Position numbers and translations under genes: made by a program
Assembly: GCA_014653355.1 (NCBI GenBank)
Contig: JACWEO010000007.1
Span: 1 to 58,110, forward strand
Length of the DNA: 58,110 nt
Reading direction: 5' to 3'
Source of the DNA: Pelagibacterales bacterium SAG-MED47
GTDB lineage: Bacteria; Pseudomonadota; Alphaproteobacteria; Pelagibacterales; Pelagibacteraceae
The notes under the pieces: model-generated
Database searches by the model: none
What the model was told of the DNA's origin: nothing
What the model saw: the letters and a program-made list of their open reading frames with translations, nothing else
Part shown: piece after piece, positions 1 to 10,232 of the stretch
Layout of the letters: every line of letters starts with the position of its first letter
Numbering within the stretch: the first letter of the stretch is position 1

Positions 1-2548
1 TAAACCTAGTATTCAATTTTACGTGAAGCACTGCTTCCAAGCTCGAGCCTATTTCTTTACTTGCTCTTTTTTCTTCAATGCTAATATTGCAGATATCTCT
101 AATCTTTATTAACTCATCCCATTTTTTCTCAATTTTTTCATTTTCAAATTTTTTTGGAAAATTTAAAAAATTTTCTAAATGAATACTTTTATTTTTTTTA
201 GAAATTAATTGATAAATTTCCTCTGTGGTAAACGAAAGTATTGGAGCAAACCATTTTAACAAAGAGTTTAAAATTATGTTTAATAATGTCAATGTTGATT
301 TTCTCTTAAAGGAATCTTTAGGGTCACAATACAAAACATCTTTCCTGATATCAAAATAGAATGCTGACAAATCTACAGTACAAAAGTTTAGCAATTCCTT
401 ATAAAGATTATGAAAATCATAATCTTTAAAGCATTTATTAAATTTCATATTTAAGGAATAAATTTTGTGAAGCATGAATTGCTCTAATTCTGGTAATTGA
501 TCAATATCAATATCTTCCATTTTTTTTTCTTCAAAATTATCATTCAGATTTCCAAGTAAATATCTAAAGGTATTTCTAATTTTTCTATAAGACTCTGAAT
601 GTTGATCTAGTATTGAGTAATCTATTCTTAGATCCTCGGCATAATTAGATGATGCAACCCATATCCTTAATATATCTGCTCCATACTTTTTTAAAATATC
701 TTCTGGTGCAATTACATTGCCTAAAGATTTAGACATTTTAAGACCTTTTCCATCAACAACAAAACCGTGAGAAAGAATTGACTCAAATGGTGCTTTACCC
801 CTTGTTCCACACGATTGTAATAATGAAGAATGAAACCATCCTCTATGTTGATCAGATCCTTCTAGATACATTGATGCAGGCCATTTTAAATCTTTTCTTT
901 TTTCCAAAACAAAAGAATGTGTTGAACCACTATCAAACCACACCTCTACGATATCGCTGAGCTTTTCAAAATCTTCCGATTTGTATTTTTTTCCTAAAAA
1001 TTTTTGAGGATCATCAGAAAACCAACAATCGGAACCTTCTTTTTCATAAATTTTAGCTATTGTCTCAAAAACGTCCTCATCTACTATTATTTCTTGAGTT
1101 TTTTTGTTTACAAATATAGGCAATGGAACTCCCCAAACTCTTTGTCTTGATACACACCAATCTGGTCTAGTTTCAATCATCGATTTTAATCTTTCTTTAC
1201 CTTTACTTGGATAAAAAGTTGTTTCATCAATCGCTTTCAAAGCTTTTTTTCTAAGTTTGTGGCTCTCCATTGAAATAAACCATTGTGGAGTTGCCCTGTG
1301 AACTAAGGGTGCTTTAGATCTCCATGAGTGAGGGTAAGAATGAACTAGCTCACCGTTTTTCAATAGTTTTTTTTGTTCTTTTAATTTTTCTATTACAATG
1401 GGATTTGCTTTAAAAATATGAATACCCTCAAATAAAGAAACATTTTTTGTATATTTTCCATCTCCATCTACTGTTTCGATTGCTTTAATTCCATTATTAA
1501 TACAAAGATTAAAATCATCCGGTCCATGGCTTGGTGCACAATGCACAATTCCAGTACCTTGTTCAATTGTTACAAAGTGTGCCTCTAGCATAGGAATATC
1601 ATAATCATAACCCAAATCTAAAAAAGGATGATTACAAATTGTATTTTTAAAATCTTTCCCTTTGAAGCTTTTTAAATTTGTATATTTTTTAATTTCGCAA
1701 TCCTTAATTACGGACTCTAATAATGATTCTGCGACAACAATCTTTTTATCCTTAAATTCACCATCATCATTAATCTTAATTAATAAATAATCTAAACTCT
1801 CATTATAAGCTAAAGCTCTATTTGCGGGTATCGTCCAGGGAGTAGTAGTCCAAATAACAATATTGCTGTTTTCAAGATCTTTAATATTCGATGACTTGAC
1901 AGGAAAATTTACGTAAATGGTATCTGATTTATGATCTTGATATTCTACTTCAGCATCTGCTAAAGCAGTTTTTTCTACCGTGGACCATAAAACAGGTTTG
2001 AATCCTCTATAAAGGCTTCCTTCTTTTAAAAACTTTCCAAGCTCCCTTACAATTTGTGCTTCAGCATCATAGCTCATCGTAGAATAATAATTTTCCCAAT
2101 CTCCAACAACACCAAGTCTTTTAAATTGCTCTTTATGAACTCCTATCCACTTTTCAGCAAATGATCTACACTCTTTTCTAAATTCAACTATAGGAACTTC
2201 GTTCTTGTTTTTTTTATTTTTTTTATATTGTTCCTCAATTTTCCACTCAATTGGAAGTCCATGACAATCCCATCCTGGAACATAAACAGAGTCTTTGCCA
2301 TCCATTTGATGAAATTTAACGATTATATCTTTAAGAATTTTATTAAGAGCTGTTCCCATGTGAATATTTCCATTTGCATATGGGGGACCATCATGAAGAA
2401 CAAATTTTTCAGCACCTTTTCTTGAATTTCTCAACTCTTTATAAAGATCAATTTTTTTCCATAATTCTAAAATTTCAGGCTCTCTGGTGGGCAGATTGGC
2501 CTTCATAGAAAAAGTTGTTTTTGGAAGATTTATTTGCTCTTTACTCAT
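1..2548 (-). CDS. ileS: Isoleucyl-tRNA synthetase, C-terminus cut by window edge
   Basis: Cytoplasmic class I aminoacyl-tRNA synthetase that charges tRNA-Ile. About 849 codons are visible, starting MSKEQINLPKT. The HIGH-type signature is GNIHMG, with its His near residue 63, inside GPPYANGNIHMG. The KMSKS loop is literal (KMSKS, residues 604-608). The last visible residues include IGSSLEA, which in this family lies shortly before the C-terminal zinc-binding segment, so roughly the last 60-80 residues are outside the window. The ATG overlaps the ribF stop (ATGA, 2545-2548), indicating translational coupling. The order HAD-ribF-ileS is common in proteobacteria, and lspA often follows. The identification is secure. 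Confidence 0.97.
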   Translation of the reverse strand, partial: MSKEQINLPKTTFSMKANLPTREPEILELWKKIDLYKELRNSRKGAEKFVLHDGPPYANGNIHMGTALNKILKDIIVKFHQMDGKDSVYVPGWDCHGLPIEWKIEEQYKKNKKNKNEVPIVEFRKECRSFAEKWIGVHKEQFKRLGVVGDWENYYSTMSYDAEAQIVRELGKFLKEGSLYRGFKPVLWSTVEKTALADAEVEYQDHKSDTIYVNFPVKSSNIKDLENSNIVIWTTTPWTIPANRALAYNESLDYLLIKINDDGEFKDKKIVVAESLLESVIKDCEIKKYTNLKSFKGKDFKNTICNHPFLDLGYDYDIPMLEAHFVTIEQGTGIVHCAPSHGPDDFNLCINNGIKAIETVDGDGKYTKNVSLFEGIHIFKANPIVIEKLKEQKKLLKNGELVHSYPHSWRSKAPLVHRATPQWFISMESHKLRKKALKAIDETTFYPSKGKERLKSMIETRPDWCVSRQRVWGVPLPIFVNKKTQEIIVDEDVFETIAKIYEKEGSDCWFSDDPQKFLGKKYKSEDFEKLSDIVEVWFDSGSTHSFVLEKRKDLKWPASMYLEGSDQHRGWFHSSLLQSCGTRGKAPFESILSHGFVVDGKGLKMSKSLGNVIAPEDILKKYGADILRIWVASSNYAEDLRIDYSILDQHSESYRKIRNTFRYLLGNLNDNFEEKKMEDIDIDQLPELEQFMLHKIYSLNMKFNKCFKDYDFHNLYKELLNFCTVDLSAFYFDIRKDVLYCDPKDSFKRKSTLTLLNIILNSLLKWFAPILSFTTEEIYQLISKKNKSIHLENFLNFPKKFENEKIEKKWDELIKIRDICNISIEEKRASKEIGSSLEAVLHVKLNTRF

Positions 2549-3477
2549 TTTATTTTTTTTACCTTTGATAAGTCTATCTTAATTTGTTTTTTTAAATGTT
2601 CCACATTTTTGAATTTTTTTTCTTTTCTGATAAATTTTAAGAATTCAACGATTAAATACTTATTATATAAATTTCCAGAGTAATTAAATAAATGAACCTC
2701 TAATAAGATTTTTTTTCCATTAAATGTTGGTCTGTAACCTAAATTAGCTATACCTTTGATGTATTTAGAGTTTTTTTTGATTTTAGCTTTTACTGCATAA
2801 ACTCCAGGGCAAGCTAAAATATATTCTTTAATATCAATGTTCGCAGTTGGAAAACCAATTTTCTTTCCAAGTTGTCTTCCCTTTTGAACTTTCCCTACAA
2901 CTTCCCAATTTCTTTTTAAAAGATTGTTTGCATTATCTAATTTACCTTTTTGCAGAAAACGTCTAATCGCTGAAGATGATATAATTTTATTTTTAGATAA
3001 TAATGGCTTTGGTTTAATTATTTTATATTTACACTCATTTTCAAATTTAATTAGTTCTCTTACGTTGCCTTCTCGTTTATTTCCAAATCTAAAATTATTA
3101 CTTACAAATATAAATTTTGGACTTAATTTTTTTGCTAATACTTTTTTAATAAAATTAATCGATTTCATTTTAGAAAATTCTTTATTAAATTTTTTTGAGA
3201 TAACAAAATTTATATTATTTTTTTTTAAAAGTTCTATTTTTTGTTTTTGATTTGATATCCTGAAATTTTTTATATCTTTATTAAAAAACATTTTTGGCAT
3301 CGGTTCAAAAGTGAGAACACCTAAATTAACAGAATATTTTTTTTTATACTTTCTAGCTAAATTAAATAATTTCTGATGTCCTGAATGAAGTCCATCAAAA
3401 TTTCCGATCAGAATAATAGAGTTCTTGTGACTATTCTTAATATTAAAACTTTTATATAAACTAAACGATTTTACCAT
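2545..3477 (-). CDS. ribF: Bifunctional riboflavin kinase / FAD synthetase
   Basis: Makes FMN from riboflavin and ATP, then FAD from FMN and ATP. The 310-residue length is normal for the bacterial two-domain enzyme. The N-terminal adenylyltransferase domain (about 1-170) shows LIGNFDGLHSGHQKL, the HxGH-like nucleotidyltransferase motif, and ends in the helical signature ISSSAIRRFLQKG. The C-terminal riboflavin kinase domain (about 180-305) contains GKKIGFPTANI and PGVYAVKAK. It sits between the HAD gene (7-base overlap upstream) and ileS (4-base overlap downstream), so the three genes are one tightly coupled unit. The start is supported by the expected FAD-synthetase N-terminus. Confidence 0.96.
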   Translation of the reverse strand: MVKSFSLYKSFNIKNSHKNSIILIGNFDGLHSGHQKLFNLARKYKKKYSVNLGVLTFEPMPKMFFNKDIKNFRISNQKQKIELLKKNNINFVISKKFNKEFSKMKSINFIKKVLAKKLSPKFIFVSNNFRFGNKREGNVRELIKFENECKYKIIKPKPLLSKNKIISSSAIRRFLQKGKLDNANNLLKRNWEVVGKVQKGRQLGKKIGFPTANIDIKEYILACPGVYAVKAKIKKNSKYIKGIANLGYRPTFNGKKILLEVHLFNYSGNLYNKYLIVEFLKFIRKEKKFKNVEHLKKQIKIDLSKVKKIK

Positions 3478-4289
3478 TTTAATTCTGTTTGGATATAATT
3501 ACAAATAGCTTCGTAAGACTTAGATGTCTTCTCGATACCTTTTTCTTTTATTTCGTTCTTATGAATTCCATTCGATATGATTAAAGAATCATAATTTAAA
3601 AGATTAGCTCCTTTAATATCTGTATTTAAATTATCACCAATTGATAATATTTTTTTATTATTATTATCAATACATTGGTTATAAACTTCTGGATAAGGTT
3701 TTCCAAAATAAACAACTTTACCTCCTATTTTTTCAAAAACCATTGCAACTGAGCCAGCACATAATTCCCTTGTATTTCCTCTATCAACAACTAAATCAGG
3801 ATTTGTACAAATCATTTTTTTTTTTAAGTTTTTTTCTAATAAGATTTTATAATATTTTAAATCTTTATCATATTCATCAAATAATCCTGTACACAAAATA
3901 TATTCACTTTTTTCTAAGGTATCTTTTTTCATATTTTCAAAATCTTTAAAAAGATCAAAATCTCTTGGTGGACCTATATGAAAAAAACTTTTATTTGATA
4001 AATTTTTTTTTATATAATTTAAGGCAGCTTCACCTGATGTAAAAACATGATCTCTTATTTCTTTTTCTAGACCCATTTTTTCTAAGAAGGATTTTACTAC
4101 TCTATTAGGTCTTGGTGCGTTGGTAAGAAGTACATACTCTTTATTTTTTTTTTTAATTTTTTTTAAAGTATTGATTGCCTCGGTATGAAGATCTATGCCA
4201 TTATGGACTACTCCCCACAGGTCAATATAAAACAACTGATAATCATCAACTATTGAGCTAAGTCCTTCTTTATCTAAATTTTTAGTCAT
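3471..4289 (-). CDS. HAD-superfamily class IIA hydrolase (TIGR01459-like)
   Basis: A 272-residue HAD phosphatase of the NagD/PGPase-like IIA subclass. Motif I is FYIDLWGVVHNG (nucleophile Asp in DLWG). Motif II is VLLTNAPRP. The C-terminal acidic motif is ILSIGDNLNTDIKGAN. FGKPYPEVY supplies the conserved Lys-Pro of this subfamily. The physiological substrate is unknown; relatives act on small phosphate esters. Its overlap with ribF hints at a link to flavin nucleotide turnover, but that is inference. It is transcribed divergently from groES across 123 bases and probably heads the ribF-ileS operon. Confidence 0.88.
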   Translation of the reverse strand: MTKNLDKEGLSSIVDDYQLFYIDLWGVVHNGIDLHTEAINTLKKIKKKNKEYVLLTNAPRPNRVVKSFLEKMGLEKEIRDHVFTSGEAALNYIKKNLSNKSFFHIGPPRDFDLFKDFENMKKDTLEKSEYILCTGLFDEYDKDLKYYKILLEKNLKKKMICTNPDLVVDRGNTRELCAGSVAMVFEKIGGKVVYFGKPYPEVYNQCIDNNNKKILSIGDNLNTDIKGANLLNYDSLIISNGIHKNEIKEKGIEKTSKSYEAICNYIQTELKW

Positions 4290-4358
4290 TAAAATAATCT
4301 ATAAACCAAAAAATGGTTAAATTCCTTAATTTTTAAAGCAACTTATTTAGAAGTATAT

Positions 4359-4386
4359 CTTGAAATAGTAGGTCTAATATCTATAT
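4359..4386 (+). promoter_or_regulatory. Heat-shock (sigma-32-like) promoter of groESL
   Basis: CTTGAAA at 4359-4365 is followed after exactly 15 bases by CTATAT (4381-4386), 27 bases before the groES start codon. The alphaproteobacterial RpoH consensus begins with CTTG and has a C-T-A-T-type -10 about 17-18 bases later. The same elements at the same spacing occur before hsp20 (22959-22986), which is the best internal support. No CIRCE operator for HrcA is visible in the gap. Confidence 0.55.
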
Positions 4387-4412
4387 GAAGTTCATATTTA
4401 TAAAGGAGATTT

Positions 4413-4703
4413 ATGAAATTTAGACCATTACACGATAGAGTTTTAATTGAAGTTTTAGATGGCAATGAGAAAACAGCTGGTGGAATAATTATACCTGACA
4501 CAGCTCAAGAAAAGCCACAAGAAGGTAAAGTTGTAGCAATTGGTGGTGGAGCAAAAACTGAAGATGGAAAAATCATCCCAATGGATGTAAAAATTGGAGA
4601 CAAAGTTTTGTTTGGAAAATGGTCAGGAACTGAAGTCAAAATTGATGGTAAAGAATACAGCATAATGAAAGAATCTGACATTATGGGTATTTCTGGTAAA
4701 TAA
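4413..4703 (+). CDS. groES: Co-chaperonin GroES
   Basis: Ten-kilodalton lid of the GroEL folding chamber, 96 residues, the normal length. It begins [15 protein letters not shown], contains the mobile-loop region around [20 protein letters not shown], and ends in the usual beta-strand GISGK. A good Shine-Dalgarno (AAGGAG) precedes the ATG. It is followed after 23 bases by groEL, itself preceded by AAAGGAG. A heat-shock-like promoter box lies at 4359-4386. It is the only groES in the window. Confidence 0.98.
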   Translation: MKFRPLHDRVLIEVLDGNEKTAGGIIIPDTAQEKPQEGKVVAIGGGAKTEDGKIIPMDVKIGDKVLFGKWSGTEVKIDGKEYSIMKESDIMGISGK

Positions 4704-4708
4704 TTTAA

Positions 4709-6388
<1,680 letters not shown>

Positions 6389-6417
6389 CCATCATAAGTA
6401 AAATCTATTTTTAAAAA

Positions 6418-6443
6418 GGGCAGTTTTAACTGCCCTTTTTTTT
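6418..6443 (+). terminator. Rho-independent terminator after groEL
   Basis: GGGCAGT (6418-6424), tetraloop TTTA, ACTGCCC (6429-6435), followed immediately by eight T residues (6436-6443). A-rich bases precede the stem. It lies 30 bases past the groEL stop and separates groESL from the methyltransferase at 6465, which therefore needs its own promoter or read-through. Confidence 0.93.
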
Positions 6444-6464
6444 GTTTATACTAAAATAATAATC

Positions 6465-7310
6465 GTGAATGATTTAGAAAAAAAACTTTTTAAATACATA
6501 GGAAGAAATGATGATTTCATTTGGGGAAATGTTAATGATTATGGACAACAAAACCAAGAAAAAATATTAAGAGAGGGTATCGCAATCAATAAAAAGTATG
6601 GAGACTATCTATTAGAAATTAAAAAACATCATAGCATCCCTGTTATGGACAGCGAAGTCAAAAAATTTTTAAATATAATACCTCAAAATGGAATAATTCT
6701 TGATATAGGTGGATGTTGGGGGTGGCACTGGAGAAATATTGATAAAACTAGACCAGACGTAAAAGTTATAATATTAGATTTAATTCGCGAAAACCTTTTT
6801 CATGCAAAAAAATTACTTAATAAACAAATAGATAAGCAACAAGTTATCTTGGTTCACGGAAATGCTAGTAATCTAGAGTTCGAAAAAGAGATATTTGATG
6901 GTGTTTGGAGTGTTCAGACAACACAACACATTCCAAACTTTTTTAAAGTGTGCAGTGAAATTTATAAAGTTCTTAAACCTGAGGGAGTTTATTGGGACTA
7001 CAATTTAAATAACGCAAAATTTACCAGGTTAATTTATAAATTATTTAAAAAAAATTATCATACAAATGGCAATTTAGAAAGTTTCTACTTTTTACGTCGA
7101 GTAAATGATGAAGTATTTTCCACCTTAAAGAAAATATTTAATCCTAATTTCGAAATTCGCTACTCAGAAATTTTATTTTCTCCAGAATTACATTTGCCAA
7201 TTGGTGGAGGCCCCTCATCAATATTTGGTTACATAGATTGTAAAATGACGGGACAGGGATTAATAAGAAGTTTGATTGCACGACAATGCAGTTTTCACGT
7301 AAAAAAATAA
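6465..7310 (+). CDS. Class I SAM-dependent methyltransferase
   Basis: A 281-residue protein with a Rossmann-type methyltransferase core. Motif I is ILDIGGCWGWHW (about residues 78-90). An acidic residue at the end of the second strand (KVIILDLI) and a motif IV-like segment FDGVWSVQTTQHIP follow, resembling the Methyltransf_11/25 groups. The start is GTG; the ATG four bases further on is out of frame. It lies only about 20 bases behind the groEL terminator. The substrate is not readable; with a sulfotransferase-like gene 210 bases downstream, glycan or surface modification is a guess. It reads as an accessory gene between core genes. Confidence 0.8.
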   Translation: MNDLEKKLFKYIGRNDDFIWGNVNDYGQQNQEKILREGIAINKKYGDYLLEIKKHHSIPVMDSEVKKFLNIIPQNGIILDIGGCWGWHWRNIDKTRPDVKVIILDLIRENLFHAKKLLNKQIDKQQVILVHGNASNLEFEKEIFDGVWSVQTTQHIPNFFKVCSEIYKVLKPEGVYWDYNLNNAKFTRLIYKLFKKNYHTNGNLESFYFLRRVNDEVFSTLKKIFNPNFEIRYSEILFSPELHLPIGGGPSSIFGYIDCKMTGQGLIRSLIARQCSFHVKK

Positions 7311-7401
7311 TTTTTTTATTATCTAAATAATACTATTTTTACTATGAATTTCATTTAGAACTTTTGATGGTCTTTTTTTATAAAAACTATACAACTTAAA
7401 A

Positions 7402-7515
7402 ATGTCAAAAAGATACAGTGGAAAATCATTTAAAGACTCAAATAAAATGAAAAAACCCAAGCTTTCCCTAAAAGAAAAAAGAAGATTAAAAAAAATAAAA
7501 AAAGAGAATAAATAG
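7402..7515 (+). CDS. Small basic protein, 37 residues (hypothetical)
   Basis: A short reading frame, ATG at 7402 to TAG at 7515. It encodes a very basic peptide starting MSKRYSGKSFKDSNKMKK, with the charged segment LSLKEKRRLKKIKKENK at the end. No domain is recognisable. It fills the gap between the methyltransferase and the sulfotransferase-like gene (5 bases before its ATG) and has no evident Shine-Dalgarno. Lys/Arg richness resembles small nucleic-acid- or ribosome-associated proteins, but the A-rich composition alone could produce this. It may be a real conserved SAR11 small gene or a chance frame. Confidence 0.42.
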   Translation: MSKRYSGKSFKDSNKMKKPKLSLKEKRRLKKIKKENK

Positions 7516-7520
7516 ATATT

Positions 7521-8330
7521 ATGTTTGTATCTGATCAAATATGTTTCGTTGAACTAGGAAAAACTGGATGCTCATATATAAGAAAAATTTTTGAGGAAAA
7601 TATTAAACCAGGTAAATTAACTAAAATTCACGATCAAATTACAAATAATTTAATTAAATCAGAAAAATTAAAAATTGGATCGGTAAGAAATCCTTTTGAT
7701 TGGTATATTTCCCTTTGGTCTTTTGGATGTTTAATGAAAAAAAAGGATCCTCTTTACTCAAATTTAACCTCAATAAGACTAAACCCTAAAAGATTAAAAA
7801 ATATCAAAAAAAATAAAATAAAAAAGATATTATTTTTTGTAGATCAATTTAAAAAAAATATCAAAAATAATATAGAACTATATTCAGATCCATATAATAA
7901 AGAAAATTTTAGAAAATGGATTAGACTATTATTTGATAATAAAAAAAAAAATTTTATAGGTGAACACTATTCAATATCAAGTCTTAATAAATTTATTGGT
8001 TACATGAGTTTCCATTATTTAATAAAATTTACAGATCATAATTATCATTACAAACTATTTGATAATAGTTTATCTAACATGGATGATTTAAAAAAATTTT
8101 ATAACGAACATAAATATATTGATTACTTTATCAAATTTGAAAATTTAAATTATACTCTCATAAATTTGTTTGAGAAAATTGGAGTGAGCATTAGTGAAGA
8201 AAAATTATTAAAAACGAAACCAATTAATAAGTCTAATCGTCTCCCTAGTGTAGCTGAGTATTATGATGATGAGACAAAAGAAATGGTACTCCAGTATGAT
8301 AAACTAATTTTTTCTCTTCACGAATATTAA
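7521..8330 (+). CDS. Sulfotransferase-family protein
   Basis: A 269-residue protein. The N-terminal stretch ICFVELGKTGCSYIRKIF matches the 5'-phosphosulfate loop of carbohydrate sulfotransferases (hydrophobic strand, K-T/S-G, small residues). SVRNPFDWYISLWSF matches the 3'-phosphate-binding R-x-P-hydrophobic-S motif. The C-terminus (EYYDDETKEMVLQYDKLIF) resembles the usual ending of these enzymes. The expected reaction is sulfate transfer from PAPS to a glycan or similar acceptor; the acceptor is unknown. The neighbouring methyltransferase suggests a small surface-modification island. The family call is reasonably sure, the substrate is not. Confidence 0.72.
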   Translation: MFVSDQICFVELGKTGCSYIRKIFEENIKPGKLTKIHDQITNNLIKSEKLKIGSVRNPFDWYISLWSFGCLMKKKDPLYSNLTSIRLNPKRLKNIKKNKIKKILFFVDQFKKNIKNNIELYSDPYNKENFRKWIRLLFDNKKKNFIGEHYSISSLNKFIGYMSFHYLIKFTDHNYHYKLFDNSLSNMDDLKKFYNEHKYIDYFIKFENLNYTLINLFEKIGVSISEEKLLKTKPINKSNRLPSVAEYYDDETKEMVLQYDKLIFSLHEY

Positions 8331-8405
8331 TCATTTAAAATGACAGTAAATATAAGGTTTTTTTTTATTTTAAATTAAATTTATTTATGTATAAGAGCCA
8401 CACTA

Positions 8406-10232
8406 ATGAGTAATACATTTAGAAACATCACCATTATTGCCCACGTTGACCACGGCAAGACAACATTAATAGATAATCTAATGAAACAAAGTGGTTCCTT
8501 TAGAGAAAATGAAGTTATTGATGAAAGACTGATGGACTCTGGTGAGCTTGAAAAAGAGAGAGGAATTACAATTTTAGCAAAACCTGCATCTATAAATTGG
8601 AAAGATTCAAGAATTAATATTATTGATACACCTGGACACAGAGATTTCGCTGCAGAGGTTGAGAGAGTTCTAAGTATGGCTGATGGTGCACTTTTATTAA
8701 TTGATTCCGCTGAAGGTGTGATGCCTCAAACAAAGTTTGTCTTAGCAAAAGCTCTTAAACAAGGTTTAAGACCTATAGTGGTTATAAATAAACTTGATAA
8801 GGCAGATCAAAGAGCTGATGAGGTATTAAATGAAACTTTTGACCTTTTTGTAAGTTTGGATGCTAATGAAGATCAACTAGATTTTCCAGTGCTATATGCA
8901 AGTGGTAGATCAGGATGGGCTGATACAGAAATAGAAGGTCGAAGAGAGAATTTAAATCCACTCCTAGATAAAATTATAGACCATGTTAAACCAGCAGAAT
9001 TTGATATTTCAAAACCTTTCGCTATGCTCTCTACCCTTCTTTATGCAGATAGCTTTTTAGGTAGAAGTTTAGTAGGTAGAATTTCCCAAGGAACTGCTAA
9101 AGCGAACCAAGCAATTAAGGCAATTAATTTAAGAGGTCAAAAAGTTGATGAAGGTAGACTAACTAAAATTTTCAGATACGAAGGAACTAAAAAAGTTCCA
9201 ATCGAAGTCGGTGAGGCTGGAGATATTGTAGTAGTTGCTGGTTTAGAAAAAGCCAATGTTGCGGACACAATTTGTGATCTTGAGGTAAATGATCCAATTA
9301 AAGCTACACCGATTGATCCTCCCACAATGTCAATTACTATAACTGTAAATACATCACCTTTAGCGGGCACTGAAGGAAAAAAACTTACGAGTACACAGAT
9401 AAGGGACCGATTGATACAAGAAGCGCAAAATAATGTTGGAATTTCATTTGCCGAAAAAGAGGGAAATGACTCTTTTGTAGTTAGTGGTAGGGGTGAATTA
9501 ATGTTAGAAATTTTACTTACTCAGATGAGAAGAGAAGGTTTTGAGTTGACAGTAAGTCCTCCGAAAGTTTTATACAAAAAAGATAAAAATAATAACAAAC
9601 TTGAACCAATAGAAGAAATTACCATGGATATTGATGAAGAATATTCTTCAAAAATTATCGACTCAATGAATAGAAGAAAAGGTAGATTAATAGAATTAAA
9701 GGATACTGGTAAAAATAAAAAGAGACTTATATTTCATGCACCTACAAGAGGTTTGATGGGATATACAAGTAGATTTTTAACACTCACAAAAGGAAATGGT
9801 GTTATCAATAGAATTTTTAATGAATATGGTCCATTTGAGGGTGAAATGGAGGGAAGAAGAAATGGTGCTTTGATTTCTATGGAGCAGGGAAAAGCAGTTG
9901 CATTTGCAATATTTAACTTACAGGCTAGAGGTGAGATGTTTGTGACTCATAATGATCCTGTTTATCCAGGAATGATTGTAGGCTTATCTCCAAAACCAGG
10001 AGATATGATCATTAATGTTATGAAGGGTAAAAAATTAACTAATATGAGGACACAAGGCACAGATGAAAATGTTGTTCTTACACCAGTAAGAAAAATGTCC
10101 ATCGCAGAACAATTAAGTATGTTAAATACTGATGAGGCTTTAGAAATTACTCCAGAATCTTGTAGATTACGAAAAGCAATTCTTGATCCACATGAAAGAA
10201 AGAGAAGTGAAAAATCGGGCGCAGCAGCCTAA
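8406..10232 (+). CDS. typA: Ribosome-associated GTPase TypA/BipA
   Basis: Translational GTPase of the EF-G/LepA superfamily, 608 residues, acting on the ribosome in stress adaptation and 50S assembly. G1 is AHVDHGKTT near residue 15, the switch region is RGITILAK, G3 is DTPGHRDF, and G4 is NKLDKADQR. Beta-barrel and EF-G-like domains follow, and the family-specific C-terminus includes RTQGTDENVVLTP. Its stop codon overlaps the stop of the convergent YczE-like gene by 4 bases. Confidence 0.97.
   Translation: MSNTFRNITIIAHVDHGKTTLIDNLMKQSGSFRENEVIDERLMDSGELEKERGITILAKPASINWKDSRINIIDTPGHRDFAAEVERVLSMADGALLLIDSAEGVMPQTKFVLAKALKQGLRPIVVINKLDKADQRADEVLNETFDLFVSLDANEDQLDFPVLYASGRSGWADTEIEGRRENLNPLLDKIIDHVKPAEFDISKPFAMLSTLLYADSFLGRSLVGRISQGTAKANQAIKAINLRGQKVDEGRLTKIFRYEGTKKVPIEVGEAGDIVVVAGLEKANVADTICDLEVNDPIKATPIDPPTMSITITVNTSPLAGTEGKKLTSTQIRDRLIQEAQNNVGISFAEKEGNDSFVVSGRGELMLEILLTQMRREGFELTVSPPKVLYKKDKNNNKLEPIEEITMDIDEEYSSKIIDSMNRRKGRLIELKDTGKNKKRLIFHAPTRGLMGYTSRFLTLTKGNGVINRIFNEYGPFEGEMEGRRNGALISMEQGKAVAFAIFNLQARGEMFVTHNDPVYPGMIVGLSPKPGDMIINVMKGKKLTNMRTQGTDENVVLTPVRKMSIAEQLSMLNTDEALEITPESCRLRKAILDPHERKRSEKSGAAA

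Noticed and set aside
778-960. Plus-strand 60-codon frame near the left edge
   Set aside because: Antisense to ileS, whose KMSKS motif and frame cover the region.
4290-4412. CIRCE/HrcA operator before groES
   Set aside because: The TTAGCACTC-N9-GAGTGCTAA inverted repeat is absent; the sigma-32-like box is the better explanation.
7323-7538. Minus-strand 71-codon hydrophobic frame
   Set aside because: Antisense to the small basic ORF and the start of the sulfotransferase-like gene. Phe/Leu richness is what poly-A coding sequence gives on the other strand.
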